From Trochalopteron elliotii (lineage: Eukaryota > Chordata > Aves > Passeriformes > Leiothrichidae), in contig JANPWX010000333.1 in the NCBI GenBank assembly GCA_024734555.1, positions 695,389-759,388 on the forward strand: 64,000 nt of DNA, written 5' to 3'. The first letter of the stretch is position 1. Each line of letters starts with the position of its first letter. Below, piece by piece: positions 1-28,837 of the stretch. The position numbers and the translations under genes are program-made. The notes under the pieces are model-generated. The model ran no database searches, was not told where the DNA came from, and saw only the letters and a program-made list of their open reading frames with translations.

Positions 1-1847
1 CCAGTCAGGCCTCACACTCAGCCAGAGCAGGGACAGTTCAGACTGGTGCAGCTGTCCAAGGAGAAACGTGTAAAACTCCTGTGGGAGGTTCTGTCCTTGT
101 GGGAATTGTTATGTCACATCTCCTCCATTTGGAGCCTAATTTTATGTTATTGTATTTGAATGTGAAAGTGTGTTTGAGCAGCTGTGGATTAAAAGAAATG
201 TTTAGTCCTTGAATATCTTCTTTGTGTCACTTTGGAGCAACTTAATGACAGAAAAGGCAGTTCTCTGTCTTCTTTGTTTCACTACTGGACTTGTGTGAGC
301 TTGTGATAGGTGAACTCAGAACTTGCCCTCCCTGGCATGCTGAGGGCAGCACAAGCCATTAAAAAAGTAAATTGTTAATTGAGTAGTAAAATAAAATATT
401 TTAGTGTAGAGTAGCACAACAAAATCACAGAGAGAGTATGTTCTTGTGAAATAAGTTTGTGTTTTGCCAACAAAAATCCTGTCAATTAGGCAGTGTGTGT
501 TTCAAGACTTGACATGTAGTGGATTCAGTTAAATGTGTTAGTATATATTATAAATGATGTAGTATTTGATGACAGAGGGTTGAGATGTGGATCTTGGAAC
601 ATTGCTGGTCTCTCTCCTGGGAGTGTGGAGGGTGGGCAGGTGATGGGTGCAGAGAGGAGAGACTTTGCTCCATCCTGGGATGGAGAACACCAGAGGTACC
701 TGATGCCTGTGGAAGAAAAAGAATGTGCAGATTCTGTCAGGCAGGTAGGGCTTTTTTTTAAAATGACATATTCAAAGATAAGTGTTACGAAAGTAACTTG
801 TTTACTGACAACTTTATCTACTTGGAAAATGAAAATTTAGTGAAAGATAGACTTACCTGGATAGTGTAGCTCTTGGCACTAATGATAGGAAAATAGATAA
901 TGCAGTTTGGGACTGACAGAGTAAGTGCTGTACTTATCACAGTACTATTGTGTTGTCTATTGATACAGTGCAACAAAGCAGATTAAACTTTCTAGAAATG
1001 CTATCTTAATGTGCTTCCCTGTGAGCTGAGACTTCAGAAAATAATGCCAGTTGGGCAGTTGTTGTGTGTTTGAATACGGACTTCTTCAAGGAGTTGGGTA
1101 GAAAAAGTAAGTCCTGGAAGGTGTAGGGACTGTGTCCAAATGCAGATAAGTGCACTTGGAACATGCATTAGCCCTTTGTCAGCCATTCCTGAATTGGAAA
1201 ACTTCTTGCACCTCTAGATTGAGACAGAGTTAATGGCTTTGAAGCACCAGGGGAGCTGAGGATGTGGTAGAACTTTTTCAATGCTTCACGTTCTGTTGCA
1301 GGTCCTAGGTTGTGCTGGGAAGCTGAAGGCAGGACTGCAGAGCCCTGTGGCTTTATCCAGGGCACCCACTGCCAGGGAATATGTGTTAGGCTCATAGGGC
1401 ATTTATTCAGTTATTTCTTACTCTGTACTTAAAAACTTTTAACCTTACTGCTAAAGAAAACAACCATTGTGTGTTAGTAGGACTGGAACGAAAGCTGAAT
1501 AGCGAATTAGCCTTGAGCGAACTGTCAATCTGACTTTGATAGCCCATCACTTAAAGGGTCCTTTTATGTTTATGAAAAAGCATGACATCAAAGCCAGGGG
1601 GAAAAAAAAATACCAATACTTAGAGCTTAACTTAAACTTGCATAACTTCCAAGAGGAGGCCTTGTGTGAACTGTTTGTTTGTCCACTTGCATGGCTAATT
1701 AGCATGGGTTACTAAAAGTCTGAGCAGTGGCCATCAAGTTTCTTCTGCTCTTCTGGGGTTTGTTGTGCTTCCATATGTGGATCCCTCAAGCTGGAGTAGC
1801 ATACACAGAGGATATTGCACTCGCTTCTCTTGCAGCCTCTAGGTAGC
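1..1847 (+). other. MITF: MITF sequence upstream of exon 1M; no coding exon seen
   Basis: No exon of MITF or any other gene could be recognised here apart from the melanocyte promoter at its right end. In vertebrates the other MITF first exons lie further upstream, so in longer isoforms this stretch is intronic. The short open frames (for example 535-840) match no MITF exon and have no supporting splice signals. Confidence 0.6.
1500..1847 (+). promoter_or_regulatory. MITF: MITF-M (melanocyte) promoter and 5'UTR
   Basis: This block directly precedes the MITF-M start codon. It holds a LEF1/TCF-type CTTTGAT at 1534-1540 and a CRE-like TGACATCA at 1583-1590, followed by an AGCCAGGGGG block. From memory, the human M promoter has the same order of elements, with a consensus CRE (TGACGTCA) at this place. 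That fits control of the M isoform by WNT/LEF1, cAMP/CREB, SOX10 and PAX3. The transcription start was not located. An E-box CATATG is at 1772-1777. The orthology is inferred from element order and position. Confidence 0.7.
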
Positions 1848-18878
<17,031 letters not shown>

Positions 18879-19173
18879 CATCTGTTGGCACACCTTTCAT
18901 AAACTGCTTTGGTTCTTGATCAGTAGATGAAATAATTTACCTTTTGTAGAATTTTTTTTTTTTTTTGATTTCCCCCCCCGCCCCCCTTGTGCTTCATCAG
19001 TGTGTGTGCGTGTGTGTATATATTATATATATAGGATTTTTTTTAGAATTTTTGTGAAGAAACTTGTATATTCTATTTTAAAACTACCAATGCCTCCAAA
19101 ACATTGTACAGCATATGTACAGAATCTGTGAACTGGATTCGCCAAGAACTTTGAACTGGTCAAATCTACTCAA

Positions 19174-19180
19174 AGCAATA
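19174..19180 (+). promoter_or_regulatory. Candidate miR-137 seed site in MITF 3'UTR
   Basis: AGCAATA matches the miR-137 seed. Repression of MITF by miR-137 is established in mammals. A match to the miR-182 seed (TTGCCAAA) is at 22295-22302. Seven- or eight-base matches can be chance, so only the location is claimed. Confidence 0.4.
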
Positions 19181-20049
19181 GAATTACAGATGAAGAGTCT
19201 GTTTCTACTGGGGGGGGAGGGGGCAATTGTAGGATTGTAAATGCAACCTATTTACTTGGAAACAAAATGTAAAGTTTAAGAATGTAAAGAAACAACAACA
19301 ACGACGAAAAAGTCCAATTTGTAATTGTATTAATTGAATAGTGCTGCCTTAAAGATACAGTGTCCCTCAAATGTTGGTCTTACATGACAAGTGTTTAGGG
19401 AAAATACCCACCCGACTTCACTCAGAAAACAAACTAAACCCAAGTGTTAAGACATCCTGATTGTGTTGATTGTGATATAAAATGCTGTTGCTGAAACTGC
19501 AGGGAGATGTGAGTGTCTCAGAGTGTTGTTTAATTTTCCTCTGAGCTGATTTGGGTTTTCCTTTTGATCATGGTTCAAGTTTTTCCTCTTAAATTTTTAT
19601 TTTGTTTTTTTGACACACGTGGATGGCTTTGCCAATGGCAAACCAAGCAGGAGCACTGTAAGTTGGGATACACTCTTTGGACAAAAAAAAATATGCATAT
19701 TATCAGCTGGGCACATTATGTTGTACATATCTAATTGGCTTCATTTTTTTTTTAATTGCATTGTACAGTTTCCTTTGATTTGCATGGATTCCTTAGTTAT
19801 CCTCGAATTTTTGTTTTAAATTTATTTGTATTTCATTTGTAAGATTTTTGCCTCTTAATATTGCAGCGATTTTTTGACATTTTTAAAACTCATTGGAAGT
19901 TTTCTGTGTTCTTTGTAAACACTTGAAAGGAAGCTTTTATGCAGGGTTCTGTGTTTTAAGAGAGATTTTGAGAATATTTTGTATATTACAGTCTCACTTT
20001 GAAAATGTTTTTAAACGCATTTAAGGTAGAGTAAAAATTTAGATTAGGT

Positions 20050-20055
20050 AATAAA
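20050..20055 (+). terminator. Proximal poly(A) signal of MITF
   Basis: AATAAA 1.17 kb after the stop, in an AT-rich context. It would produce a short 3'UTR lacking the minisatellite. Its use is inferred. Confidence 0.4.
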
Positions 20056-20763
20056 ACAAGTCTGTAGAGAAACTGAACTTACATATTTATTTTTAGTGAT
20101 ACAGAAAAAAAGTAGTAATATGCTTGGAAACATAACTATGTAGTTAATATACCCGTTAGAGCAATTCGTGTTCTATTTCAGCACTGGGGCTGACATAAGA
20201 GAGAAAAAAAAAAAAAAGAAAAAAAAAAGAGTAAATTACTGTATCTGCAAATAACTGTTACTTGATAACAATGTTATTAATTTTTAACATGCAACCATGT
20301 TGTAAAAGTAGTTCGGTGCATTATCTACTCAAGTGTAGTCCTATGCAATAACAGTAGTTTTCCTTGTATTATATCCAGCCTAGGTGTTTCCATGGAGGTG
20401 ACAGGTGGTGTTCCGGGCTAGGACGGAGGGAATGGAATTCTCCACAGCAGCCTACAGCTGACTGGCAGGCGTAGCTCGTTCAGAATGAAGTGCCTTAAAC
20501 TCTAGTTGTAGTCTTCCTGGACTAGCACTGACTGAAGTGTGGTGTAGACAGAGCTTGAGGGTGGTGGCGTGTAGGGCCTTGAGGTGTAGCATGGTGCCTA
20601 TGGATAGAAAACCAGAGCTTCCCTTTTTCCTTTGTGCTACACTGGAAACTACATAGGATTGAGTGCAACGGTGAGTAACTTGAGTGCCAGTTTGGCCAGC
20701 TTTCCAAGGAAACCTTGGGCTCAGCAGGTAGTGTTCAGAAACCAAATGTGAACTGGGTAGGAC

Positions 20764-20795
20764 GGGGGGGATGGGGATGGGGATGGGGATGGGAG
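20764..20795 (+). repeat. (GGGGAT)n microsatellite in MITF 3'UTR
   Basis: Four to five copies of a GGGGAT hexamer, G-rich on the mRNA strand, next to the 50-bp minisatellite. Confidence 0.9.
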
Positions 20796-20840
20796 TTCCC
20801 ATGGCTGAGCCCTCTCCCAGACATTTCCCCAGGGGAGGGT

Positions 20841-21130
20841 TCCTGGTGTCCCCTGCCTGCCACCACTGCTGTGGTGTGGGGGGCAAGGGCTCCTGGTGTC
20901 CCCTGCCTGCCAGTACTTCTGTGGTGTGGGGGACAAGGGCTCCTGGTGTCCCCTGCCTGCCAGTACTTCTGTGGTGTGGAGGACAAGGGCTCCTGGTGTC
21001 CCCTGCCTGGCACAGCTGCTCCCAGTGTGGGTGGCAGGGGCTCCTGGTGTCCCTTGCCTGCCTGGCACAGCTGCTGTGGCATGGGGGACAGGGGCTCCTG
21101 GTATCCCCTGCCTGGCACCTGTGCTGCCAG
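20841..21130 (+). repeat. 50-bp minisatellite in MITF 3'UTR
   Basis: About six tandem units starting TCCTGGTGTCCC at 20841, 20891, 20941, 20991, 21042 and 21096, so the period is 50 for three steps, then 51 and 54. The middle units are nearly identical. It is open in several frames on both strands, which explains the apparent open frames of 115-185 codons here. They are not genes. Confidence 0.93.
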
Positions 21131-22694
21131 CACAGGGGGCTCAGGCTGGGCAGGTCAGGGGCTGTGTTCCTGTCACTCTTCCTGTGGCTGTGTCCAGCAC
21201 TCCCAGAGATGTGTTAGCATTGATGCAACCACGGGGTTGTGGCTTTTTTCTCCTTTCTTTTATAGTTTTTGAAGGAGGAGCTGGAGTTGGGTTGTAATGA
21301 TGCCTCTCCCCCAGACAGCTTTTGGGAATATGTCTTTCCTAGGGTAGAGAAGCTCTGGCCCAGGCAGGAGCCAGGAGGCTGCAGGATGTGCTGTGGTCAC
21401 CGTGGTCCTGGGGCAGGAAATGCCCCCAGTCCCTGCAGGGCAGCTGTGCCATGGCTCCAAGTCAGGTATGGGGGTACAGGCTTCTGGTGCTGCTGTTTGG
21501 CTGGGGTGACAGGTAGGAAAGTCAGGGCTGTAGAAAATGCTTGTAGCTGTAACACAGGGCTGTGTTGCCCTTCCCCAGAAAATGGGGCAGCTCTGCAGCG
21601 TTGGTGCAACAAATCAGGGTGTGCATGCTGGAGTGTAGTAACTGAGAACCACTGAATGTATTGAATGAGGCTTCTGGTTTGGTGCCTGCCCTGGGCATTC
21701 AGAAATTCAAGTCTAGACTGTGGTATATGAATATTTTTCAAGCTTATGTGAAACCACTGGTACTCGCTGACAGCCATGACTTCTGATTTTTAGCTGCATG
21801 CTGTGTGGAGGTGAGCTAGGATTCAAGGCCAACCATTCCATCAAGAGCTGGATTCCTTGGCAGAAGTCTCTGTGGCGGCAGCAGCTGTGTTGTGTGCTCC
21901 TATACCTTGTGTTTTCTGGGGTAACACATAACTTGGCCATGCCCTGCTGGCTCTTCCCCCCGTGTTTCCTTAGGTTACAGCCCTCCTCTGAGCCTGCCCA
22001 CCCTTGAAGTGGTCACACTGCAGTGGGGACACCTCTACCAGACACAGACCCCCAGCAGGTGCTAATGGGAGATGCCTTTGCCTGATTGAACATGGTGTGG
22101 AGGGTGTGGCTGTGACATTTTGCAGGGGTCGGTGGCAGAGGACAGAGGCAGCAGTCACAGGCAGGGTTTGGCATGGACTGAGGTGGAGTGAGATGGGCAG
22201 AAGTTGTTGCCTGCTCTGGTGACAGTGACAAGTGTGACGCTGGGCAGCGGTGGCTTCCCTGAGCGGGTGGATGGGGAACCGACCAATTCTCACTTTGCCA
22301 AAGCCATGCAACAGGCAGGGATGTGCAGAGTACCATGAAGTTCTTCCTTACTGCTTTTGGCCTGTAAAGCAATATTTAACTCTTACAACCTGTAAAAGCA
22401 AAAAGAAGGTACATAAGGAAAGCACAAAGCACAAAATAATGCACTTACATTTATGTTGTTTGACATAAAATGCACTGGGGGGGAAGCTGATGTTGATAAT
22501 AGTATAAATACCTATATTTCTTGAAAAAGTGACATTAATTACTGCCTCTTGCTATGATGCTTGGTACTGTAATGTTGATATTCATCTGCTGTTGACTGCA
22601 GCAATAATTTGTGTATGGTCCATAGCACTGTAAATTATGGATCAATATTAATGTATCCAATGAAATAATTTGAACTGTTGTTCTTGATAGATGG

Positions 22695-22700
22695 ATTAAA
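22695..22700 (+). terminator. Probable distal MITF poly(A) signal
   Basis: ATTAAA followed by T/G-rich sequence. I take it as the end of MITF because the sequence character changes after it. The evidence is weak. Confidence 0.4.
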
Positions 22701-23837
22701 GCATTTGGTTTTTCACATACATCTGTGTAAGTCACTCGTTTTCCATGTGAGTGGATCTTGTTTTCCTGTGCATTTGAAGTCCCTGCAGTGCTTCTGTGTC
22801 TGTGGCTTGGCCATGGAGGTGTCCATGTCCCTGACCTGGTGTTGGTTGGTATCCTTGCTTCCACCAGAGCTGTCCAGTTGTCTTTGTGTGGCAGTCACAC
22901 AGGGGAATGAAGCTGCAGACCAGACCTGACCTGGGCTTTGCAAATACGTGTCAAAGTGGAAAGACCCAGAACTTGTGGTCTAGAGTAAGGAATAAAACAG
23001 GTGGATGTGGAAAAACGTTGTTGCCTTTCTCCCCTCCCATGGGCTCTTGTCATTTGGCTCCCTCCCTGCCCCTTGCAGTGCACCAAGTGCCCTGTGAGGT
23101 CGTGGTGTGTGAAGCCTTGGGGTACCTGCCCCCCTTTGCCCTTCTGTCACTCCTGCAAGGTCACCTGTCCCCAGCAGTCCTACACAGGAGCACCTCACCT
23201 CCTTCTCCAGCTCACCTGTGCATTGTAGGATCCCCATCCCCTCTGCTTACCCCTCCCTAACCTGTCTGCCAACGTGCAAATAGCTGCTTCTGCCTTCTGC
23301 TGGTGAGGAACCAGCTATGGTCTTATTTTGTCCTCCCATCTTCATTATTTCTCCCTGTCTATGTTGCTCTCATGCCTTCTGGTCTTGTTCTTCAACTTCA
23401 TTGAGTTCCTGCTCTCTGTGGACCTTGCTGCAGCAGCATTGGGGGTTATTGAGTGTTGTCTCAGGGGGCTTGAGCCTGGAATATAAACGGGGGTACTGAA
23501 TTTGACCAGTGTCTTGAAAGTCTTAGACCTATTAGAGCACAAAATACCTAATTCAGTTGGATTAAAAACTAGCTCAATTTAAAAACCAACCCAATAAAAA
23601 ATGTCTGACTCTACTAGGACTACAGCTGAACAGCCCCACTCCCTCTTTGTGGAAGATACTTGAGTAAAAGCTCGTGAGTGTTTCCAGCAGGTTTTGTAAT
23701 GTAATTTCTTTAGAAATTAAGTGTAGTATTAGAATATAGTAATAGTACATTAGAAAATCTATTTATTAGCAGCCTAGGATATAATTGCAATTTTATGTTT
23801 GAGTTGTTAGATGTATTTTGACTTTGCTTTCGGCGGT

Positions 23838-23839
<2 letters not shown>

Positions 23840-23881
<42 letters not shown>
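23840..23881 (+). repeat. Poly(T) tract, 42 nt
   Basis: Uninterrupted run of T. It may be the A-tail of an old minus-strand retrocopy, but no body next to it was recognised. Confidence 0.95.
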
Positions 23882-23882
<1 letters not shown>

Positions 23883-25449
23883 TGGTCAGCTTGGCGTGAA
23901 TTTCTTGCTGTGGGTGGCAGCACCTCGAGGTTTTGACTGTGTTGGAGAACTCAGGAGGAGCAGGAAGAGCACCCATCACGGGGATATTGGCTGTAGGCAG
24001 TAGCTCTGTGTCAGTAAAGACTTGGTGGCAGCACTGCTTAGAAGCCTTTTCAGATGTGTTGGACAAGGCTGAAAAATTCAGTGCGGGGTAAGAAAGTGGA
24101 TTTTAAAAGTAATTCCAGGCGTGCCTGGTGTGGTCTGTTCTGCTGGGAATCCCCGTGGCCGGGCTGGAGCATGCTGCAGGGCTGGGCCAAGCTGAGTTGT
24201 GTGGTGACAGAGCAGGTCACTGCCACCGTGTCACCTCGTTGTGCTTTCCCTCCCAGGAGAGCCGGGAGTCCTCCCGATGCCAGGAGGGAAGTGCTGATGG
24301 CTCTGCCTCGGTGGGCTCAGCGGTGCTGCTCCTTTGGCTCTCACATCTGGGGGTGGTCTCAGCACTGAAAGTTGTCCTATGCTGTTGCTCCAGCTCCTTC
24401 GAAATACATTTGTTTAAAATTGCAGGGGAATGGCTTGAAAATTGTTCCTGAATTATTAAAATCCGTGAGGCTTGACGGGATGCTGGCTCACAAGTCAAAT
24501 GTATGTGCACTGAGCAGCACCGTTGTCTTTGCCTGTGACCTGAGGTTCACCCTTCCTTGAAATTGCTCCTTTTCCAGCTCAGTTTTTTGGGAGTGATGCT
24601 CTTAACGGGAGTTGTGTTCTGGCATCATAGAGGGAAGTGATGGTTCCTGTGACAGACCCCTTTGTGTTAGTGCTGTCCAAGAGCTGTGCAAGGAAAGGAG
24701 AAGGCTGCTATGGTCAGCAGGAAGGAGGCAGGGCATAAAAATATTTTTATGCAATATTTATGTGCAAAGCATGTAAATATCGTTTGTTCCTTTATTTTTA
24801 TATATATATAAATATATAAATATATAAATGTCAGCATGGGGTTGATATACAAATTGAGGATGCTGCCTCAAAGCAGGGTTTGGTGGATGCGGCACACGGC
24901 TCTGGGGCTCCTGTCCTGCTCAAACATTTTGCCTGCTCTCTTGCTGTTTCAGCAGCGCCTCTCCAGCGCTCCCTGCTCCCTCTGCCTTTCCTCCTGCGTG
25001 CCTGTGACAGCGGCAGGAGTTAGGCTTGAATTCAAAGAGTGGGGAACAGCACACTCTTGCGGGGCTGTGCCCTTCCCAGCACAGACCCACCGGGCTCGGG
25101 ACGCTGTTCTCCATCCCGGCACTGCCCGGCAAACCCCCTCTGCTCCAAGGCGAGCTGTGATTTACTGATGCCATTTGCAGGTTGTTTTCTCTGAATGCGG
25201 CGTGTAATTCACGCCGGGGCTGTCGGCTCCAGGCGGGCGGGCACAGAGGGGGGAGCAGGTGCTGTGTAGTACAAGGAACGGGGCATTGCTCTTGTGTTCA
25301 GCAGTTTCTCCAGACGCTTCAGACACATTTAGTCAAAACCTTTTAACGTCTTCAAGATCTTTGGTCGGATTCTCATTTTGCACTGAGTACACTGAATGCT
25401 GCTGTTCACTGGGCATGAGTGACTGCTGCTTAGATACTCCCTTATGCAT

Positions 25450-25491
25450 TCCAGAACCACAGAATCATAGACTGGTTTGGATTGGGACTTT
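25450..25491 (-). mobile_element. CR1 fragment (minus)
   Basis: CACAGAATCATAGACTGGTT then TGGATTGGGAC is the reverse complement of the CR1 3' terminus. Very short and truncated. Confidence 0.7.
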
Positions 25492-26730
25492 ATTAATATT
25501 TCTCTTCTTTTTTCCCTTCTGAAAAGCAGTTTATAGAGCAGGTTGATGCAAAAAAAAAAACAAAACTTCAGCAGTTGTAAATAATAAAGTAATTTCTTAT
25601 TCTCTGACCACTAAAGTAATTTTGTTCAAACAAATCCATTAAGAACTTGCACTGCAAGGACCCATCTGGGCCTTTCTGCTTTTCTCTTTGGAGTAATGCA
25701 TCATAAGAGAATAAGCAGAGATCTTAGGTCTGATATAATAGTTCTGTTTGAAAAAGCAGGAGCTAAATCAAAGCTGAATAAAGGGAAAAGAATTAAATTC
25801 ATGCTAGACATTAAAAAAGTGCACCTCAATACAATAGGGGTATTTTAAAAACTCACTGTTTTATGAATAATACTTTCCACCCCTTTCCCTTGATCTTTTG
25901 ATGACAAGCCTGGCAGAGGCACTTTTTATCAGACACTGAAGCAATTTTGCTGCTGTCATGTGCCTTTCTTGATACACACATATTAGTCACGCAGCCGTTT
26001 TATGTTCTTTAGCATATTTTAATATATAATTAAAAATGTGCCTGTCTGCTACCAAGCAACCAAGCACGTCAGGGGCTGATTGTGTTCTGTCACCCCCAGC
26101 AGAAGGGAGGGTAAAAAATAATAATAATCATGTGTTCACTTTTCAGTCCTAATTGGGCTTCAGCTCCTTGGATAGGTTGTCACAGACACAACCACTGGCT
26201 TCTGGAGGCAGAGGCAAAGCCAACCCAGGGGAATGGCTGGCAGGTGACCCACAGCCAGGTCCCTGTCACCAAAAACACATCAGCTCAGGATGGTGGGCTT
26301 TTAATGTGCATTTTAATGTGTGGTTTTGTGACTCTTTTTAGTTCAGTTCATCTCGACCCTGCTAAGCTGCACCTTGGCTTTCCCTAGAAATGGAATGCCA
26401 AATGTGTTTGGGCTCCTGAGAGTCTCTCCCCAGACATTTAAAATAAGCAACTGAAGTTGGTGTTTGTATTGTACCTCCTCCACGGAGGTGAATTTGAGTA
26501 GGACACTGTGCTGCAGGACTCTGACTTGGGCAGGTGGTGGTGATAATCCTGTGCTTTGTTCATTTCTAGGTTATCTGGTGTTTAAAATGGCCCACACAGA
26601 TGCTGGAGAGGAGGAGGACCATTTGTGAGTGTGCCCAGGTGATCACTGTAAGCACAACATTAAATGGCTCTCCCCACCTTTGCCCCTCAGACTGCTGTCC
26701 CTGGGGCTCTCTCATGCTCCCAAAAAGCTG

Positions 26731-27130
26731 GGGTCACAGGATGTTTCAGGTTGGAAGAGACCACAGTGGGTCATCTGGTCCAACCTTCCTGCTCCATCAG
26801 GGTCATCCCAGAGCACAGCATTGTGTCCAGACAGTTCTGGAATATTCCCAGTGAGGGAGACTCCACACCCTCACTGGACAATCTGTTCCAGTGCACAGTC
26901 ACTGCACAACAAAGAAGTTTTCCTCAGGTTCAGGTGGAATTTCTATGCATCAGTTTCTGCCTGTGTCCTCTTGTCCGATTGCTGAGCAGAGCCTGGTCCA
27001 TCCTCTGACTCCTCCCTTCAGACACCCTGGGCCCTCACCTGCTCTTCTGTTGCACTGTCCCTGTTCCAGCAAAGCTGGTGGTGCTGGTGGATCCCTGGGA
27101 GAAGCAGTGATACTCTCCCCACCCAATGGC
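26731..27130 (-). mobile_element. CR1 LINE fragment (minus)
   Basis: Starts with reverse-complement CR1 3' sequence (GTTTCAGGTTGGAAGAGACC) and continues through the typical CR1 ORF2-end/3'UTR region for about 300-400 bp. The 5' boundary is approximate. Confidence 0.75.
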
Positions 27131-28739
27131 TGCTGTCAGAAACCCTCTGAATGAGCCTGTGTTTGATGGTCTGGAAAAAGGAGACAAGTTCGCTGCTATC
27201 CTCAGCCCTGGGCTAATTTAACTCTGGGAACTGTGGGTTTATTTCTGAGAAGTTGTGGCTCTGAGGATGTGCTCTAAAGCTCCTTGGTAAGATGGTACCA
27301 TCTGTGTGAAACCCTGTCCTGAAACTGGAGAGATGCACTGCTCTGGAGGAGGCTGAGCAGGGCTTTCTGTGTGGTTTTAAGTACCTCTTCTCCAGGCTCA
27401 AGAAGAAAAGGGATTTATTATGCCAGCTCTATGCCACATTTCTCCAGTCTCTGTCTCTCAAGCACATGCAAATATACTCAGGCACAAAGTGTGGGCAGCA
27501 ATGCAACCATTAGTTCAAAAGTTTTTCAGTTTCAGTAGCTTTTATTACTTTAGCAAAACAGAAGCCAGCACATCAGCACAAACTGGTGTGGGGAAAAGAA
27601 CACCAGGGGAAAAAACAAATAATGTTGTAAATAATTCAAAGGCTGTTTGTTGATTGCAATTCCTTTGATTGGACCTCCAGGGAGAAGGATGGCATTACTT
27701 TTACATTTTTCACCATCAGCATCCATTATATAATCTGCTCTGAGCCTGCCAGGATCCTGAGATGTGACACTGATGCTGCTTGAAGATGATGAACTTGCTT
27801 GGAGTCTTCTAATTTCTCTTGGTTTTCCCCAGCTGGCCTTATCCAAGCAGAAAAGGCTGAGGTGGGAAAGAAGCCAGGGTCTGACAGGTACGAGGAGCCC
27901 TGTGGCAGGTGTGGGGACACCAGGGGGTTCTGCAATATTGCCAGGAGCCCAACTTTGTTCTTAGGCAGCAGTGCTGCAAATTGTGCCCTGTTTGCCACAC
28001 TGGTGGCTGGCAGGGGTTACAAAGTGAAACCACCACATCCATTTGGGCAGCAAGGGGAGACTTGCCAGCATGTCCTCAGTATCTGAGAGTCCCAAGACAA
28101 AGGGCTGCCATACTGCCAAGAGACAGCCCCCATGTGCTCCCCAGCAGCAATATTTACAGATCTCTGACTTGTGATGGTGCCTCTAATCAGAGCGTGTCAT
28201 TCCCTTACACTGGATGCAAAGGCTGGCAGATCAGTTTCTTTGTTTTGCTCTTTTGAATGAGAGAAAAGTAGAACACTGAGAAGAGAAGAAAAGGATGACC
28301 ACTGAAGGCGATAACCTACTTGAAATATTTTATATAGCACAGAAATTTTGCGTGGTGCCGTATCATGGCCTATGAGTCACCTGCACCTGCTCGTGTCAGG
28401 GGTCCAAGCACAAGAAATGGTGAGATACCAGTGGCAAGGGCCATGGCAGTTACCAGCTTGGATTAACTAAAAGGTGTATAATCCTGCTTACTTTCCCTGA
28501 AAGAAGACCATTTGCTATGAGCTACACTACAGGCACTTGGTGGTTTCACTTGTGAACAATCACTTCTTCAGCAATAATAGATTCCCTTTCAAACAAAGCA
28601 ATTGAAAAAGGTAAATCGTGTCAGATGCCAATATTCTGCTTGTTCCATGCAGCTCTGGGGTGTGTGCAGTTTCACGGGTGCTTATGGGTTTATCTTGTTC
28701 AAAATTCAGTTCTGCCCACCCCTTACAGTGGCAGACAGC

Positions 28740-28837
28740 TCAGGCCTGGGGCAGGACCTTCACCTTGGGCTTGCAGTCCTTGACCCACAGCTCGTATGCT
28801 CTCTCCAGGGTCTCTTCACTGGTGTCATTGAATATGT
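28740..28837 (-). CDS. EEVS exon 5 (C-terminus)
   Basis: 98 nt after acceptor TTTTCCAG. It completes an Asp codon split with exon 4, giving ADIFNDTSEETLERAYELW, then ends ...KVLPQA with TGA. The ADIFNDTS junction is the expected family continuation after PLPTGLG, which supports the splice and shows that reading on past 30101 is intronic. Confidence 0.85.

Larger units (their letters stand above)
18879..22718 (+). other. MITF: MITF 3'UTR
   Basis: AT-rich non-coding sequence after the stop, with homopolymer runs (T then C at 18951-18986), a TG/TA stretch near 19000-19032 and a G-rich run at 19211. The distal end is inferred from ATTAAA at 22695-22700, giving a 3'UTR of about 3.8 kb. An AATAAA at 20050-20055 would give a shorter form. 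A GC-rich minisatellite block sits at 20764-21130. Confidence 0.65.
22719..28739. other. Convergent intergenic region between MITF and EEVS
   Basis: No exon recognised. It contains a 42-nt T run, a TA-rich tract at 24796-24830 and two CR1 fragments. Minus-strand AATAAA at 27541-27546 could be an EEVS poly(A) signal, 1.2 kb after its stop. Other open frames are short and unsupported. Confidence 0.6.

Noticed and set aside
20452..21297. Several overlapping open frames of 115-185 codons on both strands
   Set aside because: They are products of the 50-bp GC-rich minisatellite in the MITF 3'UTR. No recognisable domain.
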